Part shown: piece after piece, positions 1 through 7,354 of the stretch
Layout: every line of letters begins with the position of its first letter
How positions within the stretch are numbered: position 1 is the stretch's first letter
Assembly (NCBI RefSeq): GCF_038811545.1
Contig: NZ_CP133319.1
Span: 3,601,001 to 3,665,000 of the forward strand
Length of the DNA stretch: 64,000 nt
Source of the DNA: Rhodoligotrophos sp. CJ14
GTDB taxonomy: Bacteria; Pseudomonadota; Alphaproteobacteria; Rhizobiales; Im1
Reading direction: 5' to 3'
Program-made: the position numbers and the translations under genes
The notes under the pieces: model-generated
The model's input: only the letters and a program-made list of their open reading frames with translations
What the model was told of the DNA's origin: nothing
Databases searched by the model: none

Positions 1-2
1 CG

Positions 3-131
3 TTCTGCGCCGGCATCTTCGGGGCGATCAACAATCCCTATGCCTTTGGCGCCTTCGCGGTCGGCGCGGTCATGGCCGTTGGCCTCGCCATCTACTTCCG
101 CAAGGAAATTCGTGAGCAGTTCGGAGGGTGA
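3..131 (+). CDS. C-terminal end of a membrane protein in a phage/GTA-like lysis cassette (partial)
   Basis: Only the last 42 codons are inside the window. They encode a hydrophobic Gly/Ala-rich segment (AFAVGAVMAVGLAIYF) followed by a short basic/acidic tail (RKEIREQFGG), which looks like one transmembrane helix at a protein C-terminus. The stop lies 3 bp before the start of the next gene, a GTA-type holin, so the two are probably co-transcribed. In related bacteria the gene before this holin is often a family 108 lysozyme with a C-terminal helix. That is a family-level expectation; the catalytic part is not visible here, so the identity is unproven. Confidence 0.5.
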   Translation, partial: FCAGIFGAINNPYAFGAFAVGAVMAVGLAIYFRKEIREQFGG

Positions 132-134
132 TCC

Positions 135-518
135 ATGTTCGCGATTGTCACCTGGCTCTTTGGCTGGCTGGCCAGTGGGCCGCTCGACCGCATTCTCAGC
201 TCGATTGACCACAAGGTCGACAATGAAACCGAGCGCGAGAGGATAAAGACGGAGGTCGTCGCGGAATATCTGAAGGCTCAGGCTGCCATCAGTACCGGCC
301 GAGGCTGGTGGTTTCCTCTGCTGTTCCTGGTGCCGGCAGGCCTGTGGTTTGCCTCGGTGTGCGTCTATTCGATCCTTTGGTGTCGAGGATGCATATATCC
401 GCAGAGCTGGTCTATCGCCGCGCTTCCGCCGCCCCTGGATGAATGGATGGGAGCGATAGTGGCCTCGCTGTTCATTGGGAAGATTGGGGGTGAGCTCGTT
501 GCTAGGCTGAAGCGATGA
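135..518 (+). CDS. Three-helix holin of the gene-transfer-agent release type
   Basis: A 127-residue inner-membrane protein. An N-terminal hydrophobic helix (FAIVTWLFGWLASG) is followed by a charged stretch (residues about 20-50, with DNETERERIKTEVVAEYLKAQ), then a second hydrophobic helix (WWFPLLFLVPAGLWFASVCV) and a C-terminal helix (WMGAIVASLFIGKIGGELV). This layout matches the holin family associated with phage and gene-transfer-agent release, which makes membrane holes that let the endolysin reach peptidoglycan. The start is supported by GGAGG seven bases upstream. It follows another membrane-protein end by 3 bp. No capsid or tail genes lie within the window, so it is either the edge of a prophage/GTA cluster or a remnant. 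Confidence 0.72.
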   Translation: MFAIVTWLFGWLASGPLDRILSSIDHKVDNETERERIKTEVVAEYLKAQAAISTGRGWWFPLLFLVPAGLWFASVCVYSILWCRGCIYPQSWSIAALPPPLDEWMGAIVASLFIGKIGGELVARLKR

Positions 519-547
519 GAGGGGACGCCTCTGTCCGCCATTTACAT

Positions 548-997
548 TCATGGATAGCTTTCAAATACCTCCGTAGAGCCATCCTTCCGCAGAAGTAGAA
601 CGTCATAGGCCTCGGCACCCTCGGCAGCACTCATTCCGGGTGAACCAAAAGGCATATCAGGAACCACAAGACCGATCGCATCTGGGCGCTCGGCGAGCAA
701 ACGCGATACCTCGCGTGCCGGGACATGACCTTCGATCACATAACCCTCTACTAATCCGGTATGGCAGGAAGTTAAGCCGGTTCGCAGTCCGAGCCGCATC
801 TTTCGCTCCCAGAGATCGCCGAATGCCAAATTCTTCACATCGGTCACATACTGGTTCTCCTCGAGATGATGCGCCCAACCAAGGCAGCACCCACATCCGG
901 AGGTCGATAGGATCTCCACCCTTGGCCCCCCGAGGGCAATTCCTGAAGACATAAGCAGGGCAGCTCCCGCTATCGCGCTTCTGCCAGTTGGTCTCAT
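548..997 (-). CDS. DUF411 metal-binding exported protein
   Basis: A 149-residue DUF411 protein with an N-terminal signal sequence (ALLMSSGIALGG). The family's Cys motif is present as STSGCGCC near the mature N-terminus, followed by the conserved SCHTGLVEGYVIEGHVP and PDMPFGSPGM blocks. DUF411 proteins are exported and are found in copper- or other metal-resistance clusters; a copper-binding role is likely but not shown. I chose the ATG at 997 because AAGGGAAG precedes it; a longer in-frame start at 1033 has no good ribosome site and would mask the signal peptide. It is the last gene of the leftward copper cluster. Confidence 0.82.
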   Translation of the reverse strand: MRPTGRSAIAGAALLMSSGIALGGPRVEILSTSGCGCCLGWAHHLEENQYVTDVKNLAFGDLWERKMRLGLRTGLTSCHTGLVEGYVIEGHVPAREVSRLLAERPDAIGLVVPDMPFGSPGMSAAEGAEAYDVLLLRKDGSTEVFESYP

Positions 998-1104
998 CCG
1001 CTTCCCTTTGAGTGTGCTCCGCAGCCCAGACACGGCATAGCTCTAGCTCGCCCGCAGCTCGTGGATCGCCTTCCTGCGGCGTCTGCTTCTTTTTGGTTCC
1101 TCAG

Positions 1105-1632
1105 TCACTGCGGCGTTTTGTTGGGTTTCTCATTTTGAATTTCGCGATCGCCGTGCTGTTCCACCCAGGCAACGAGCTTGGCGATTTCGCGCTCTTGAGT
1201 GGCTATTGTTTCTTCCGCCATCCTTCGGGATTCTTCGTTATCGGCTCCGAGCAAGCCGGCGCGTGCCATATCGATAGCCCCTTGGTGGTGAGGGATCATT
1301 GCGCAAATCCATGCCACGTCCGCATCTTTGGCCATCATGCCCGACATCATCGGCTTGTTCATTCGCATCATAGCTTCGTGAAGACCTTTCTGAGTGTCGT
1401 TCAATTGGCTCATCATGTCTTGGTGCATATCGCTTTCCATTATTTGGGACATGCGGGTATGCATATCTTGCATCTTCTGCATCATGTCAGGTTGATTGCT
1501 CGCCCGACTAGCGGACTTGCAGGCCGCCGGAAGCTCCACGGCGGTTGCCTTGGCGGTATCATTCTCCTGCGCCCCTGCCGGAGCTGAGGAAAGTACCGCT
1601 GTCATCATCACGAGCGTTGCGACCATCTTCAT
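1105..1632 (-). CDS. DUF305 copper-associated periplasmic protein (CopM-like)
   Basis: A 175-residue exported protein. The first 21 residues form a signal peptide ending AGA. The middle is unusually Met-rich (MMQKMQDMHTRMSQIM, MMSQL, MMRMNKPMMSGMM), and the C-terminal DUF305 domain has the hallmark IPHHQGAIDMA. Met and His clusters of this kind bind Cu(I)/Cu(II) in periplasmic proteins such as cyanobacterial CopM. The start has a strong GGGAGG site. It sits between the CusF-like gene and the DUF411 gene in the copper cluster, and likely sequesters copper in the periplasm. A second, membrane-anchored DUF305 protein lies at the other end of the cluster. Confidence 0.85.
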   Translation of the reverse strand: MKMVATLVMMTAVLSSAPAGAQENDTAKATAVELPAACKSASRASNQPDMMQKMQDMHTRMSQIMESDMHQDMMSQLNDTQKGLHEAMMRMNKPMMSGMMAKDADVAWICAMIPHHQGAIDMARAGLLGADNEESRRMAEETIATQEREIAKLVAWVEQHGDREIQNEKPNKTPQ

Positions 1633-1765
1633 GATTTGCCTCCCAATCGAGAGTGGATGCTCCGATCATTCAGCCTCAATGCGTCAAGGTCTGCTTTGGT
1701 GCTGATTGTGAGCCATCACGGATAGGAGATCAGGCGGCATTAGCCGCACTGATCTCACAGGTCTG

Positions 1766-2050
1766 CTATTTCGAACCCTGGATGGAAACGACTGTCAATG
1801 CGCCGTTCACGCGAGCTGCTTCAAACTTCACCTTCTGACCGACCTTCACCGATTTCAGCATTTGCGGGTCTTTGACCCGAAAAACCATTGTCATCGAGTC
1901 CATCTCAAGATTTGGGATGGGATCGTGCCGCAACGTAATTTTTCCAGCACTGGTGTCGATCTTCTTTACCTCGCCATTCACCTGAGCGCCCTGGGCAAGT
2001 GCGATCGAGGACATCAAGGTTAGCATGAGTGCGCTTAGGATTGTCTTCAT
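1766..2050 (-). CDS. CusF-like periplasmic copper-binding protein
   Basis: A 94-residue protein with a signal peptide (LMLTLMSSIALAQG) and a small OB-like CusF domain. The family core is clear: GEVKKIDTSAGKITLRHDPI followed by EMDSMTMVFRV. In E. coli CusF, copper is held by His, two Met and a stacking Trp; here the His and the MTM pair are kept, but the position corresponding to Trp appears to be Met (NLEM). In CusCFBA systems CusF hands Cu(I) to CusB; no CusA or CusB gene is present here, so it may act as a chaperone or buffer for the neighbouring oxidase. Confidence 0.83.
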   Translation of the reverse strand: MKTILSALMLTLMSSIALAQGAQVNGEVKKIDTSAGKITLRHDPIPNLEMDSMTMVFRVKDPQMLKSVKVGQKVKFEAARVNGALTVVSIQGSK

Positions 2051-2071
2051 CTGGATCTCCTATCGATGGGT

Positions 2072-2548
2072 CTATTTCACTACAATGGTCCCGTACATGC
2101 CGGACTCGCGGTGACCAGGAATCAGGCAGGAGAAGTCGAAGGTACCTGCCTGGGTGAACTTCCAAACGATCTCCCCGTTTTCCCCCGGCTTCAGCCGCTT
2201 TGCGTTTGGATCGTCATGTTCCATGTCCGGGTTCTTCTGCATTTCGATGGCGTGCTTGAGGTTGTCCTCGACGGTGGCGACCACAAATTCGTGCTCGAGC
2301 TCACCGATGTTTTTGAGAACAAACCTGACTTGCTCGCCTCGTTTGATCGAAATTTTGCTCGGCTCAAATGTCATCCGACCGTCGTCGGCCTCTTTCATCC
2401 GCACCGTTAGGGTCTTGGCGGGCTTGGACGGATCGCCGGGCTCACCGTAGACCCGCGCCTCCTCATGACTATGGCCGGCGTCCGCCAGTGCTGGTACGGC
2501 CAGTCCCGACATAAGCGCGCCGATGATGAATGCCGTGTTCGTTCTCAT
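2072..2548 (-). CDS. Cupredoxin-family periplasmic copper protein
   Basis: A 158-residue exported blue-copper protein. After the signal peptide (ALMSGLAVPALA) there is a His-rich N-terminus (DAGHSHEE) and then a plastocyanin-like fold. Type-1 copper ligands are visible: His in GELEHEFV, and Cys, His and Met in FSCLIPGHRESGMYG. Proteins of this CopI/plastocyanin-like group are induced by copper and help tolerance, probably as electron carriers or copper sinks. The start is preceded by GGGAG. The gene is 15 bp downstream of the multicopper oxidase stop and 21 bp upstream of the CusF-like gene, so it belongs to the same operon. Confidence 0.85.
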   Translation of the reverse strand: MRTNTAFIIGALMSGLAVPALADAGHSHEEARVYGEPGDPSKPAKTLTVRMKEADDGRMTFEPSKISIKRGEQVRFVLKNIGELEHEFVVATVEDNLKHAIEMQKNPDMEHDDPNAKRLKPGENGEIVWKFTQAGTFDFSCLIPGHRESGMYGTIVVK

Positions 2549-2563
2549 CTTGAGGCTCCCATC

Positions 2564-3955
2564 TTAATGGTTTGAATGATCGTTCTTAGGCTTGACGACC
2601 CTAAACTGCGCAGGCTGCTTACCCGCCTCATGCTGTTGCGGCGCCGACGCAGCCGTTTCCGGTTGGCCGGTCCATTCGAAAGCAACAGTTCCCTTCGGGT
2701 GTTCGTACCAGCCCGGATCCTTGTAGTCGTTTGACGCCAATCCCTTTCGCACCTTCACGACAGAAAACATACCGCCCATTTCGATGGCGCCGAACTGGCC
2801 AAAGCCAGTCATCATGGGCAGCGTGTTATCCGGAAGCGGCATCTCCATTTCACCCATATCGGCCATGCCCGCAGTGCCCATAGGCATGTACTCCGGCGTT
2901 ATGCTCTTGATTTTTTTTGCAACCGACTTCTTGTTCACGCCGATCCAGGTGTTCAGCTCATGGCCCATTGCGTTCATGGTGTGATGGGACTTATGGCAAT
3001 GGATCGCCCAATCGCCAGGCTCACTTGCAACGAAGTCGAAGGCGCGCATCTGGCCAACCGCGCAGTCGATCGTCACCTCAGGCCAAGCCGCACCCTCAGG
3101 AACCCAGCCGCCGTCGGTGCACGATACCTTGAAGTCGTAGCCATGCATGTGAATGGGGTGGTTCGTCATCGTAAGATTGCCAAACCGGATTCTGACCTTG
3201 TCGCCTTGTGCACAGACCAGGTGATCGATCCCAGGAAACACTCGGCTGTTCCACGTCCAAAGATTGAAGTCGGTCATTTCGGCGACCCGCGGCACGTAAG
3301 AGCCTGGTTCAATATCGTAGGCGGCCATGAGAAACACGAAATCCCGGTCAACTCGCCTGAATGCCGGGTCACGTGGGTGGACTACAAAAAAGCCCATCAT
3401 TCCCATTGCCATCTGCACCATTTCGTCAGCGTGAGGGTGGTACATAAACGTCCCACTCTTGCGGAGCACAAACTCATAGACGAAGGTTTGGCCTGGCTTG
3501 ATATGTGGTTGCGTCAGACCTCCCACGCCGTCCATCCCGCTTGGCAGTAGCTGGCCATGCCAGTGAATCGTAGTGTGTTCAGGGAGCTTGTTAGTGACGA
3601 AGATGCGTACCTTATCTCCTTCGACCGCTTCGATGGTCGGGCCGGGAGATTGGCCGTTGTAGCCCCACAAATGTGCCACCATGCCCGGCGCGAGCTCGCG
3701 GACGACTGGCTCTGCAACCAGGTGAAACTCCTTCCAATCCCCGTTCATACGCCAGGGCAGCGTCCAGCCGTTGAGGGTGACCACCGGCTGGTAGTCCGGG
3801 CCGGTCTTTGGATGAAGAGGTGGCTGCATAACGGACTCTCTCATGATCGGAGCCTCAGGTATGCTTGCCGCCTGAAGGCGAGTTGAGATAGCAGATGCGC
3901 CTATGAGGGTTGCTGCGCCCGAAGCGCTCAGAAAGTTTCGTCGTGAGAAGTTCAT
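2564..3955 (-). CDS. Tat-exported multicopper oxidase (copper oxidase, CopA/CueO-like)
   Basis: A 463-residue laccase-like enzyme. The N-terminus has a twin-arginine signal (SRRNFL), so it is exported folded with copper. Copper ligands are all in place: HWHG at residues 131-134, HPH at 173-175, HPIHMHG at 266-272 and HCHKSHH at 319-325. These bind the type-1 and trinuclear centres that couple substrate oxidation to oxygen reduction. In copper operons such enzymes oxidise Cu(I) to the less toxic Cu(II). Met-rich stretches after residue 360 (MPMGTAGMADMGEMEMPLP) may serve as an extra Cu(I) site. It lies 14 bp after the TolC-like gene. Confidence 0.9.
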   Translation of the reverse strand: MNFSRRNFLSASGAATLIGASAISTRLQAASIPEAPIMRESVMQPPLHPKTGPDYQPVVTLNGWTLPWRMNGDWKEFHLVAEPVVRELAPGMVAHLWGYNGQSPGPTIEAVEGDKVRIFVTNKLPEHTTIHWHGQLLPSGMDGVGGLTQPHIKPGQTFVYEFVLRKSGTFMYHPHADEMVQMAMGMMGFFVVHPRDPAFRRVDRDFVFLMAAYDIEPGSYVPRVAEMTDFNLWTWNSRVFPGIDHLVCAQGDKVRIRFGNLTMTNHPIHMHGYDFKVSCTDGGWVPEGAAWPEVTIDCAVGQMRAFDFVASEPGDWAIHCHKSHHTMNAMGHELNTWIGVNKKSVAKKIKSITPEYMPMGTAGMADMGEMEMPLPDNTLPMMTGFGQFGAIEMGGMFSVVKVRKGLASNDYKDPGWYEHPKGTVAFEWTGQPETAASAPQQHEAGKQPAQFRVVKPKNDHSNH

Positions 3956-3969
3956 GGGGATATTCTTCC

Positions 3970-5424
3970 CTATTCGGAGCTTTCGGCCGAAACGGCGATC
4001 GTGGGAGCCTCCTCGGCGCCGCCGGACTCACTGCCGCCAATCAAGACGGCTTCGAATTGACTTTGCGCGACAAAGAAATCGCGCGCTGCTTCAACAGCAG
4101 CCACATTGCTTTCAATGCTTTCACGCAGCGTTGTTAGAAGTTCTATGACGTCTATCAACATGCCGTTGTATTCAAGGATAGATTGGTCATCTATTGTCTT
4201 TCGCAATGGAAGGATCTTATTGCGATACTGCCGGGCTATTTCGAAGCTGGCGCGGTAGGTGGCATAGGCGGAGCGGACCTCGGACCTGGCATTCACGGCC
4301 CTTTCCGCCAGTCTGTTTACGGCCTGCATGTAAGTCTCGGCCGCTCGCCGGGTCTTTGTTTCGCCGAGATCAAAGATTGGAATTTCCAGCGCCAGTTCGA
4401 AACCTTTAGGCGACGCCTTCTCCTTGTCGCCTTCTTCCGTTGTTTCGTGCTCGTGCGCAAAGATGCCCGCTAGTTCGGCCATCGATACGAACCGAGTTGC
4501 CTGGGTCAGCCCAAGAGACTTTGCGAGAGCGGCAAGCCTGATCCGCCCTTCTACAAGATCCACTCTGTTCCGTATGGCGTCGGCTTCGACTTGCAGTGGT
4601 GTGCGCAGCCGAGCTGGGAGCTTCGGCAAACTGGATGGCAGCTTAAAATTCGAATCGCCGCCCCACAGACCCAGAAGCCGGATGAGCTCTTCACGCTTGA
4701 CAGTGGCTTGCAGGCGGGCTTGGGCAAGTTGGGTCGAGAGCTCGGCGTAAAACGCGCTGGCCCGGGCCTGGGCAAGGGTCGTCGCCGCACCCGTTTCACC
4801 CAGCTTGATGGTGAGCTCGGCGGCCGCGTCGGCCGACGTTCTCGCCCGTTCTAAAAGGCTTACGAGCTGGCGAGCCGCTACAGCTTCATAGAATGCCTTA
4901 CGGGTTTCGGTTGCCAGCCGGAAGGTCGCTCCGATCGCGCGATACTTAGCCGCCTCGAACTCCCTGCGCGCAATCTCCTTACGGCTTGGCAAAGTGAGTA
5001 GCGCCAACAGGTTTCCGATGATCCGTCGCTCTATATCGAGCGCGTTGGCGGAAGCAATACGTTCTAAGGAGAACACAGGATTAGGAGGCAAGCTGGCTTC
5101 TACATAGGCAACTTCCGATAGGCCGAGCTCATTGTATTCAGCCTGAAGACCACGGTTGTTCAGAAGCGCGATTTGCACTGCGGAACTTGCTGAAAGAGGT
5201 CTCGTGAGAAGCTGGTCCACGCGCGCCTGAGCGGATCGAGCTGTCTGTTCCGAGCTGATCTTTCTGGCCTCACCACCGATCGTTGCGGAAATACGAGTGG
5301 CCACCGGCCCCATGCCGGCATCCGGCGAAAAGCTAGCACAACCCGTCAACATAAGGGCGATGCCCGGGCCGACGAAAGTTGCGAATGTATAGTGGCGATA
5401 TCTGCCTGAGCCGGGGAGGTTCAT
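3970..5424 (-). CDS. Outer-membrane efflux lipoprotein of the TolC/CusC family
   Basis: A 484-residue outer-membrane channel protein. The N-terminus carries a lipobox (LTGC, Cys 29), typical of CusC/NodT-type members that are lipid-anchored. The body has the long coiled-coil heptads of the family (for example ARTSADAAAELTIKLGETGA, and LLTTLRESIESNVAAVEAAR), with two OEP repeats. Such channels span the outer membrane and complete RND efflux pumps. No RND pump (CusA) or adaptor (CusB) gene is in this window, so the channel must pair with a pump encoded elsewhere or has been left alone. It overlaps the upstream lipoprotein gene by 4 bp (ATGA). Confidence 0.87.
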   Translation of the reverse strand: MNLPGSGRYRHYTFATFVGPGIALMLTGCASFSPDAGMGPVATRISATIGGEARKISSEQTARSAQARVDQLLTRPLSASSAVQIALLNNRGLQAEYNELGLSEVAYVEASLPPNPVFSLERIASANALDIERRIIGNLLALLTLPSRKEIARREFEAAKYRAIGATFRLATETRKAFYEAVAARQLVSLLERARTSADAAAELTIKLGETGAATTLAQARASAFYAELSTQLAQARLQATVKREELIRLLGLWGGDSNFKLPSSLPKLPARLRTPLQVEADAIRNRVDLVEGRIRLAALAKSLGLTQATRFVSMAELAGIFAHEHETTEEGDKEKASPKGFELALEIPIFDLGETKTRRAAETYMQAVNRLAERAVNARSEVRSAYATYRASFEIARQYRNKILPLRKTIDDQSILEYNGMLIDVIELLTTLRESIESNVAAVEAARDFFVAQSQFEAVLIGGSESGGAEEAPTIAVSAESSE

Positions 5425-5642
5425 TGGCTCGCTCCCGATCTCGGAGCCACTTGTTCATTCTGTTCTTGCCACGGCCGAGGCGTGACGGGCTTGTAGTCCT
5501 CTGTCCCCGCAAACACTGCTGGCGCGGTTACTGGAGGGACCGGTACGGCTGGATCGCTAGGGTCTGCTCCCGGAATTATCCTTGGGGGTTCGGCACATGC
5601 GGATAGTAAAGCGGCAATAACCGCCAGAATCGACACTCTCAT
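5421..5642 (-). CDS. Small Pro-rich lipoprotein
   Basis: A 73-residue protein with a clear lipoprotein signal (AVIAALLSAC) and a mature part rich in Pro and Val (PSDPAVPVPPVTAPAVF). No domain is recognised. It overlaps the TolC-like gene by 4 bp, which argues for translational coupling and for a role at the cell envelope beside that channel. It may be a small outer-membrane accessory of the copper system. The function is unknown. Confidence 0.7.
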   Translation of the reverse strand: MRVSILAVIAALLSACAEPPRIIPGADPSDPAVPVPPVTAPAVFAGTEDYKPVTPRPWQEQNEQVAPRSGASQ

Positions 5643-5771
5643 CGGTCAAGCTCGATCGCCTTCGAGAAGCCTTCCGGCTCTCGTTATGGGAAAGGGTGGA
5701 CAGCAACGATCACCCGCGCAAATTCTGGGCGACAATGCGAATCTTACGGGCTGACCGAGTGTGCGAAACGC

Positions 5772-6218
5772 TTACACTCGTCGGGAATCAGCCCGATTAA
5801 CCCTGCCGCTTTCAGGCGGTCTCTCAACGCGATTTCCAAACTGGGTGGGAAGAAAGTTGCTGGTATCGAGAATGTGGCGCTGGATACTCACCATGCCCAG
5901 CTGCAATTCCGCAGGCGCGCCCGCGACCAGCGTCATTTGACATGTAAATGAGCAGCAGGAGCTGTCTTGCGTCAAATGATTGTCGTGATGAGTTTCATCA
6001 CATGAGGCAGGATCCATGAAAAATTCAGCCTCAGACCACGCATGGCCAGCCCTTGCCACCTGGCCGCAACTTTCACGGTTGTGACTGACGATATGACCGG
6101 CGCCGTGATGACTTGCACCATTGACGGGCGCGTGCGCGGACGCCGGCAGTGCCACGCTCGAAAGCATGCACAGCATAGTCAGCATCGTGAGTAACGCGCG
6201 CCGCAGGTTACAAATCAT
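5772..6218 (-). CDS. His/Cys-rich exported protein of the copper cluster, function unknown
   Basis: A 148-residue protein. The N-terminal hydrophobic stretch (LLTMLTMLCMLSSVALPASA) is a signal peptide. The mature part has a His-rich region (HAPVNGASHHGAGHIVSH) and a Cys-rich motif (SSCCSFTCQM), both good candidates for metal binding. The style resembles the small exported proteins, such as DUF2946 members, found in copper operons, but I cannot assign the family. The ATG at 6218 is the first ATG; reading further up needs a TTG. It lies between the membrane DUF305 gene and the small lipoprotein, on the same strand. Confidence 0.62.
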   Translation of the reverse strand: MICNLRRALLTMLTMLCMLSSVALPASAHAPVNGASHHGAGHIVSHNRESCGQVARAGHAWSEAEFFMDPASCDETHHDNHLTQDSSCCSFTCQMTLVAGAPAELQLGMVSIQRHILDTSNFLPTQFGNRVERPPESGRVNRADSRRV

Positions 6219-6314
6219 GAATCTGAGGATACACAAACTTATTTGGTAAGCCAATCACTTCGACGAAATGAGCAGAGATCCGAGGGCCGCGCTCTACGGC
6301 CCATGCCTCGGGAT

Positions 6315-6800
6315 TCAGTCGAGCCGAGCCCGGATCGCCTCCATTTTATCAATCTCCCCTCGTTGGCCATGTGAAATATCTCGGCAGAGGTCGATGAGCT
6401 CCCGATCTGTGAGAGTGGCTTCCCGACACATCAGAATTGCGCCGGAGTGGTGCGGAATCATGGACTCGATGAAGCGTCGATCGTTGATTAGTGCCTGCGT
6501 ACGGGTTCCAGCAAAAGCCGCAATGAAGAGCACCGCGAGCCCTAGGCAAAGAGCTAGATTTAGGCCCTTGTTCTTGTACATCCCGCTCATAGTCGCGAGC
6601 ATGATGATCCCCATGGGGGCCACCATGGTGAGGGCCATATAGAACATGTTCAGGTTGTTCCGAAAGTCGACCCAGCTATCGATCATTGAGAACATGACAA
6701 AATACATGACTACGAGGCTGAGCAACATGTTGAGGAAGAACATCCAATAGTGATGACCAAGTGCATTCCTGTGCATGATGGAATCTTCATGATCTTTCAT
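6315..6800 (-). CDS. Membrane-anchored DUF305 protein
   Basis: A 161-residue protein with three predicted transmembrane helices in its first 105 residues (for example MFFLNMLLSLVVMYFVMFSM) and a C-terminal half-length DUF305 domain with MIPHHSGAILMC. The His pair in this motif is the family's metal-binding signature. It is the most upstream gene of the leftward copper cluster, preceded by an AAGGGAT ribosome site. The promoter for the cluster is therefore likely in 6801-6900, but I could not single out convincing -35/-10 boxes. It is not a duplicate of the soluble DUF305 protein at 1105-1632; only the short motif is shared. Confidence 0.82.
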   Translation of the reverse strand: MKDHEDSIMHRNALGHHYWMFFLNMLLSLVVMYFVMFSMIDSWVDFRNNLNMFYMALTMVAPMGIIMLATMSGMYKNKGLNLALCLGLAVLFIAAFAGTRTQALINDRRFIESMIPHHSGAILMCREATLTDRELIDLCRDISHGQRGEIDKMEAIRARLD

Positions 6801-7175
6801 AAACCATATCCCTTTGATGACCCGTCCTGCAGCCGGCGCCAGAGCTTGTTAAACTCTAGACAGTGCTTTCTTGTTGCTGAACAGCTGATTGTCGAGCGCC
6901 AGAGCGTTTCGCGGGGCCCGGTCGGATCTCCATTCAAGCAGGGGTGGCGCCCGAGAGGCGGTTTTCGAGGTCGTGTTAGCCGCTATCTGGCCATGGAGCC
7001 CCGGTTGTCTCGTGCTTCACGATGTCACCCTCTCCGATCTCAAAGAGGAGGGCCGTCCTTAAGTCAAATCACGAGCTCGGTCATCAGCAGTTCGCCGATG
7101 CAGCCGCCGAACAGCAGCAGTCCACCAAGGCGACAATGTAGACGTTGGCGATCCGGTCGCTGCGGAGGCTGTGTT

Positions 7176-7331
7176 CTACCGCTGGATGACCGGGTGAGCA
7201 ATGGTTGCGATCGCGTCGTCCGGGATGAACCTCAACTGCCCCGCTGCGACGACGAGCACGGAAAGGGCCAGGCCACGGTCGGCCGGGGATGTCCCCGGCC
7301 GACCCATCGCTGCTGGTGAGCAATTGGGCAT
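7176..7331 (-). CDS. Possible 51-residue membrane peptide or 5' part of a broken gene
   Basis: The ATG at 7331 has a GGAG site six bases upstream and begins 23 bp after the stop of the glutaredoxin-MauE gene on the same strand. The product has one weakly hydrophobic stretch (LALSVLVVAAGQLRFI). It contains a perfect 12 bp hairpin within its coding region, which is unusual, and downstream frames continue with hydrophobic sequence, so it may be the start of a frameshifted gene and not a complete one. No family recognised. Confidence 0.3.
   Translation of the reverse strand: MPNCSPAAMGRPGTSPADRGLALSVLVVAAGQLRFIPDDAIATIAHPVIQR
7277..7304 (-). terminator. Perfect 12 bp GC hairpin, probable terminator or stabiliser
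   Basis: Arms 7277-7288 and 7293-7304 are perfectly complementary (GGTCGGCCGGGG and its complement) with a 4-base loop. It lies about 50 bp past the stop of the glutaredoxin-MauE gene. There is no T-run, so it would have to work as a Rho-assisted or mRNA-stabilising structure. Confidence 0.5.
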
Positions 7332-7354
7332 GTGAACTCCGTGGAATGTGCGGC

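Larger units (their letters stand above)
6801..7354. other. 554 bp stretch with decayed membrane-protein remnants
   Basis: No long gene. Three consecutive leftward reading frames between 7331 and 7064 carry pieces that look like one membrane protein broken by frameshifts: RGLALSVLVVAAGQLRFIP, then EHSLRSDRIANVYIVAL, then GGLLLFGGCIGELLM before a stop at 7064. I read this as a possible remnant downstream of the glutaredoxin-MauE gene. The rest (6801-7060) shows nothing I can assign apart from the probable promoter region of the copper cluster. Confidence 0.35.
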
